The notes under the pieces were generated by a model that saw only the letters and a list, made by a program, of their open reading frames with translations, was not told where the DNA came from and made no database searches. Made by a program: the position numbers and the translations under genes. Below are positions 5,462-6,793 of a stretch of DNA of 6,793 bases, one piece after another. The DNA lies in assembly GCA_945869355.1 (NCBI GenBank), contig CAMBPA010000073.1:1-6793 (forward strand). Direction: 5' to 3'. This stretch comes from Bordetella parapertussis. GTDB lineage: Bacteria; Pseudomonadota; Gammaproteobacteria; Burkholderiales; Burkholderiaceae_B. Numbering within the stretch: position 1 is the stretch's first letter; each line of letters opens with the position of its first letter.

Positions 5462-6532
5462 TTAACTAAGTTTCATCGGCTCCACGCCAAGGTCTTTCGC
5501 AAGCGCGTCAAGCTCTGTGATGAGTGCACTCGCCACAGGAATCCCGTGTTCGCCATAAGCTTGACGACGCGCGTGACTCTGCTCTCCCGGCAACCAAACT
5601 CGGTCTACGCCGGGAAGGCGCTCACTTGCCCGGATGTCTTGCACGAGGGTATCCACTGCGGACTTGAACACACTGACTTCCCCAAATGCCTCTAGGTTGA
5701 TCACGAGTATCGCCTGCCCAGTATTCGTGGGTGTCACACTATCTTTATTGAAGTCGACAACATCTTTACCCATCGCCGCACCTTGTAGCGTTCCCGCCAA
5801 TAGACCGACAATCAGGGCTAAGCCGTAGCCTTTATAGCCGCCAATCGGTAATAAGAATCCTTCTTCTGAACGCTTCGGATCTAGCAACGGCTTGCCCTGG
5901 CGATCAATCATCCAGCCCTCAGGCATCATTTCGCCACGCTTCGCTTTTGCTTTGACTTTCCCATAAGCGGCAACCGTTGTCGCCATATCCAACACAATCT
6001 CTGGCTCGACACCTGCGGGGATGGCAGCAGCAATGGGATTGGTGGATAGCAGCATGTCCATGCCACCCCAGGCCGGCAAATGGTTTGCATTACCGACTGC
6101 AAAGTACAGGCCGATCATATTGTGTGCTACGGGCATCCGGGCGTATAGCGATGCAGGGCCTGCGTGATTACTATTCCGCGTACCGACCCAGGCCACGCCT
6201 GCCACCCGGGCCTTCTCAATTGCCAAATCCACCGCCCGTGACACCGCCAGGTGTCCCACCGCATTATCTCCATCCACAATCGCCATTGCTGCGCGCTCTT
6301 GGATAACTCGAATATTCGGACGTGTATTGATCCCACCGGCGCGGATCCGCTTAACGTACTGGGGTAGTCGAATAACGCCATGCCCATCCGAGCCTTGTAA
6401 ATCGGCTTGCGCCATGAGCTTTGCGACAACCTCTGCATCCTGCAGAGGCAGGTCAACGCAGACTAAAGCACGGCTAATAAACGCTCTTAATGCGTCGAAT
6501 TGGACAATAGGGTTGGGGCTGGGGTCTGTCAT
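5462..6532 (-). CDS. Ldh2-type malate/L-lactate dehydrogenase family oxidoreductase
   Basis: This is a 356-residue cytoplasmic NAD(P)-dependent oxidoreductase of the Ldh2 family. The family includes malate, sulfolactate and ureidoglycolate dehydrogenases and YiaK-type diketogulonate reductase, and interconverts 2-hydroxy and 2-oxo acids. From the ATG at 6532 it shows ADLQGSDGHGVIRLPQYVKR (43-62), the GTRNSNHAGPASLYA segment with the conserved histidine (117-131), LLSTNPIAAAIPAG (161-174), VLDMATTVAAYGK (180-192), LLPIGGYKGYGLAL (227-240) and the C-terminal ARRQAYGEHGIPV (321-333). Length is typical. The frame is open to 6643, but that extension overlaps the symporter 3' end and has no family similarity, so ATG 6532 is preferred. 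A GGAGGT at 6554-6559 is oddly far (21 bases) from it. Substrate and cofactor choice cannot be read from these motifs. The symporter and Bug neighbours suggest an imported hydroxy acid. Confidence 0.92.
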   Translation of the reverse strand: MTDPSPNPIVQFDALRAFISRALVCVDLPLQDAEVVAKLMAQADLQGSDGHGVIRLPQYVKRIRAGGINTRPNIRVIQERAAMAIVDGDNAVGHLAVSRAVDLAIEKARVAGVAWVGTRNSNHAGPASLYARMPVAHNMIGLYFAVGNANHLPAWGGMDMLLSTNPIAAAIPAGVEPEIVLDMATTVAAYGKVKAKAKRGEMMPEGWMIDRQGKPLLDPKRSEEGFLLPIGGYKGYGLALIVGLLAGTLQGAAMGKDVVDFNKDSVTPTNTGQAILVINLEAFGEVSVFKSAVDTLVQDIRASERLPGVDRVWLPGEQSHARRQAYGEHGIPVASALITELDALAKDLGVEPMKLS

Positions 6533-6579
6533 GGCTAGAAGCTGAGTATAGGGACCTCCACGATACCCCACTCTAACAA

Positions 6580-6793
6580 CTAGTGCGAGTGACTGAGCAG
6601 ATGCCGATTCGGTGACAGATAAGATCCAACCAACATTCCGCACAAGCTTGCGACGGCGCCAAAGACTTGCGGTTGCACCGGCTCATCGATGCCGGTCACT
6701 TCCAGAATGATCCATGTGGAGAGCCCGAACAAAATTGCTAACGCCGCACCAAGATTGCTTGCTCGCTTCCAGAATAATCCTGCCGCTAAAGGA
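6580..6793 (-). CDS. Sodium:solute symporter family, C-terminal part (5' end outside window)
   Basis: On the - strand a frame open from the right edge (first full codon at 6792) runs 70 codons to a TAG at 6580-6582. It reads PLAAGLFWKRASNLGAA, then a membrane helix ALAILFGLSTWIIL, a polar stretch EVTGIDEPVQPQVFG, a second helix AVASLCGMLVGSYLS and a short polar tail PNRHLLSHSH. The FWKRASNLGA turn followed by two closing helices is the usual end of sodium:solute symporters (SSS family; proline, pantothenate and acetate transporters). The ion partner and solute cannot be told from this end. The stop is 47 bases before the dehydrogenase ATG on the same strand, so the two are likely cotranscribed. 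Confidence 0.8.
   Translation of the reverse strand, partial: PLAAGLFWKRASNLGAALAILFGLSTWIILEVTGIDEPVQPQVFGAVASLCGMLVGSYLSPNRHLLSHSH

Overview
The window looks like an ordinary stretch of a betaproteobacterial chromosome, most likely Burkholderiales. The main reason is that three separate tripartite-tricarboxylate-transporter (TTT) solute receptors of the Bug/TctC family, plus the debris of a fourth, lie within 6.8 kb. That expansion is known mainly from Bordetella, Cupriavidus, Achromobacter and relatives. Base composition is moderate by eye, and I see no insertion sequence, phage gene, tRNA, rRNA or CRISPR array. The genus cannot be named from the sequence alone.

Left half, + strand (1-2621): the C-terminal end of a Bug receptor cut by the window edge (1-260); an alpha/beta hydrolase with a cysteine where the nucleophilic serine is expected (320-1069); a small exported protein made of six 23-residue repeats with two cysteines each (1066-1539), whose start codon overlaps the hydrolase stop as ATGA; and a complete Bug receptor (1641-2621). 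In front of that receptor sit a consensus-like promoter, a 10-bp palindrome and a short hairpin.

Right half, - strand (6793 down to 2631), in transcription order: the C-terminus of a sodium:solute symporter cut by the window edge (6793-6580); an Ldh2-type malate/L-lactate dehydrogenase family oxidoreductase (6532-5462); a complete Bug receptor (5415-4444); a YbaL/Kef-type cation:proton antiporter with a C-terminal TrkA-N domain (4410-2701); and, just after and slightly overlapping it, an about 28-residue relic of yet another Bug receptor C-terminus (2631 to about 2718). The four genes are codirectional with gaps of about 30-50 bases and could be one operon.

The gene content suggests capture of organic acids: binding proteins and a symporter bring in a carboxylate, the Ldh2 enzyme interconverts a 2-hydroxy acid and a 2-oxo acid, and the antiporter could adjust ion or proton balance. 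The substrate is not evident. The least explained items are the cysteine-repeat protein coupled to the hydrolase and the Bug relic at the junction where the two gene sets converge.
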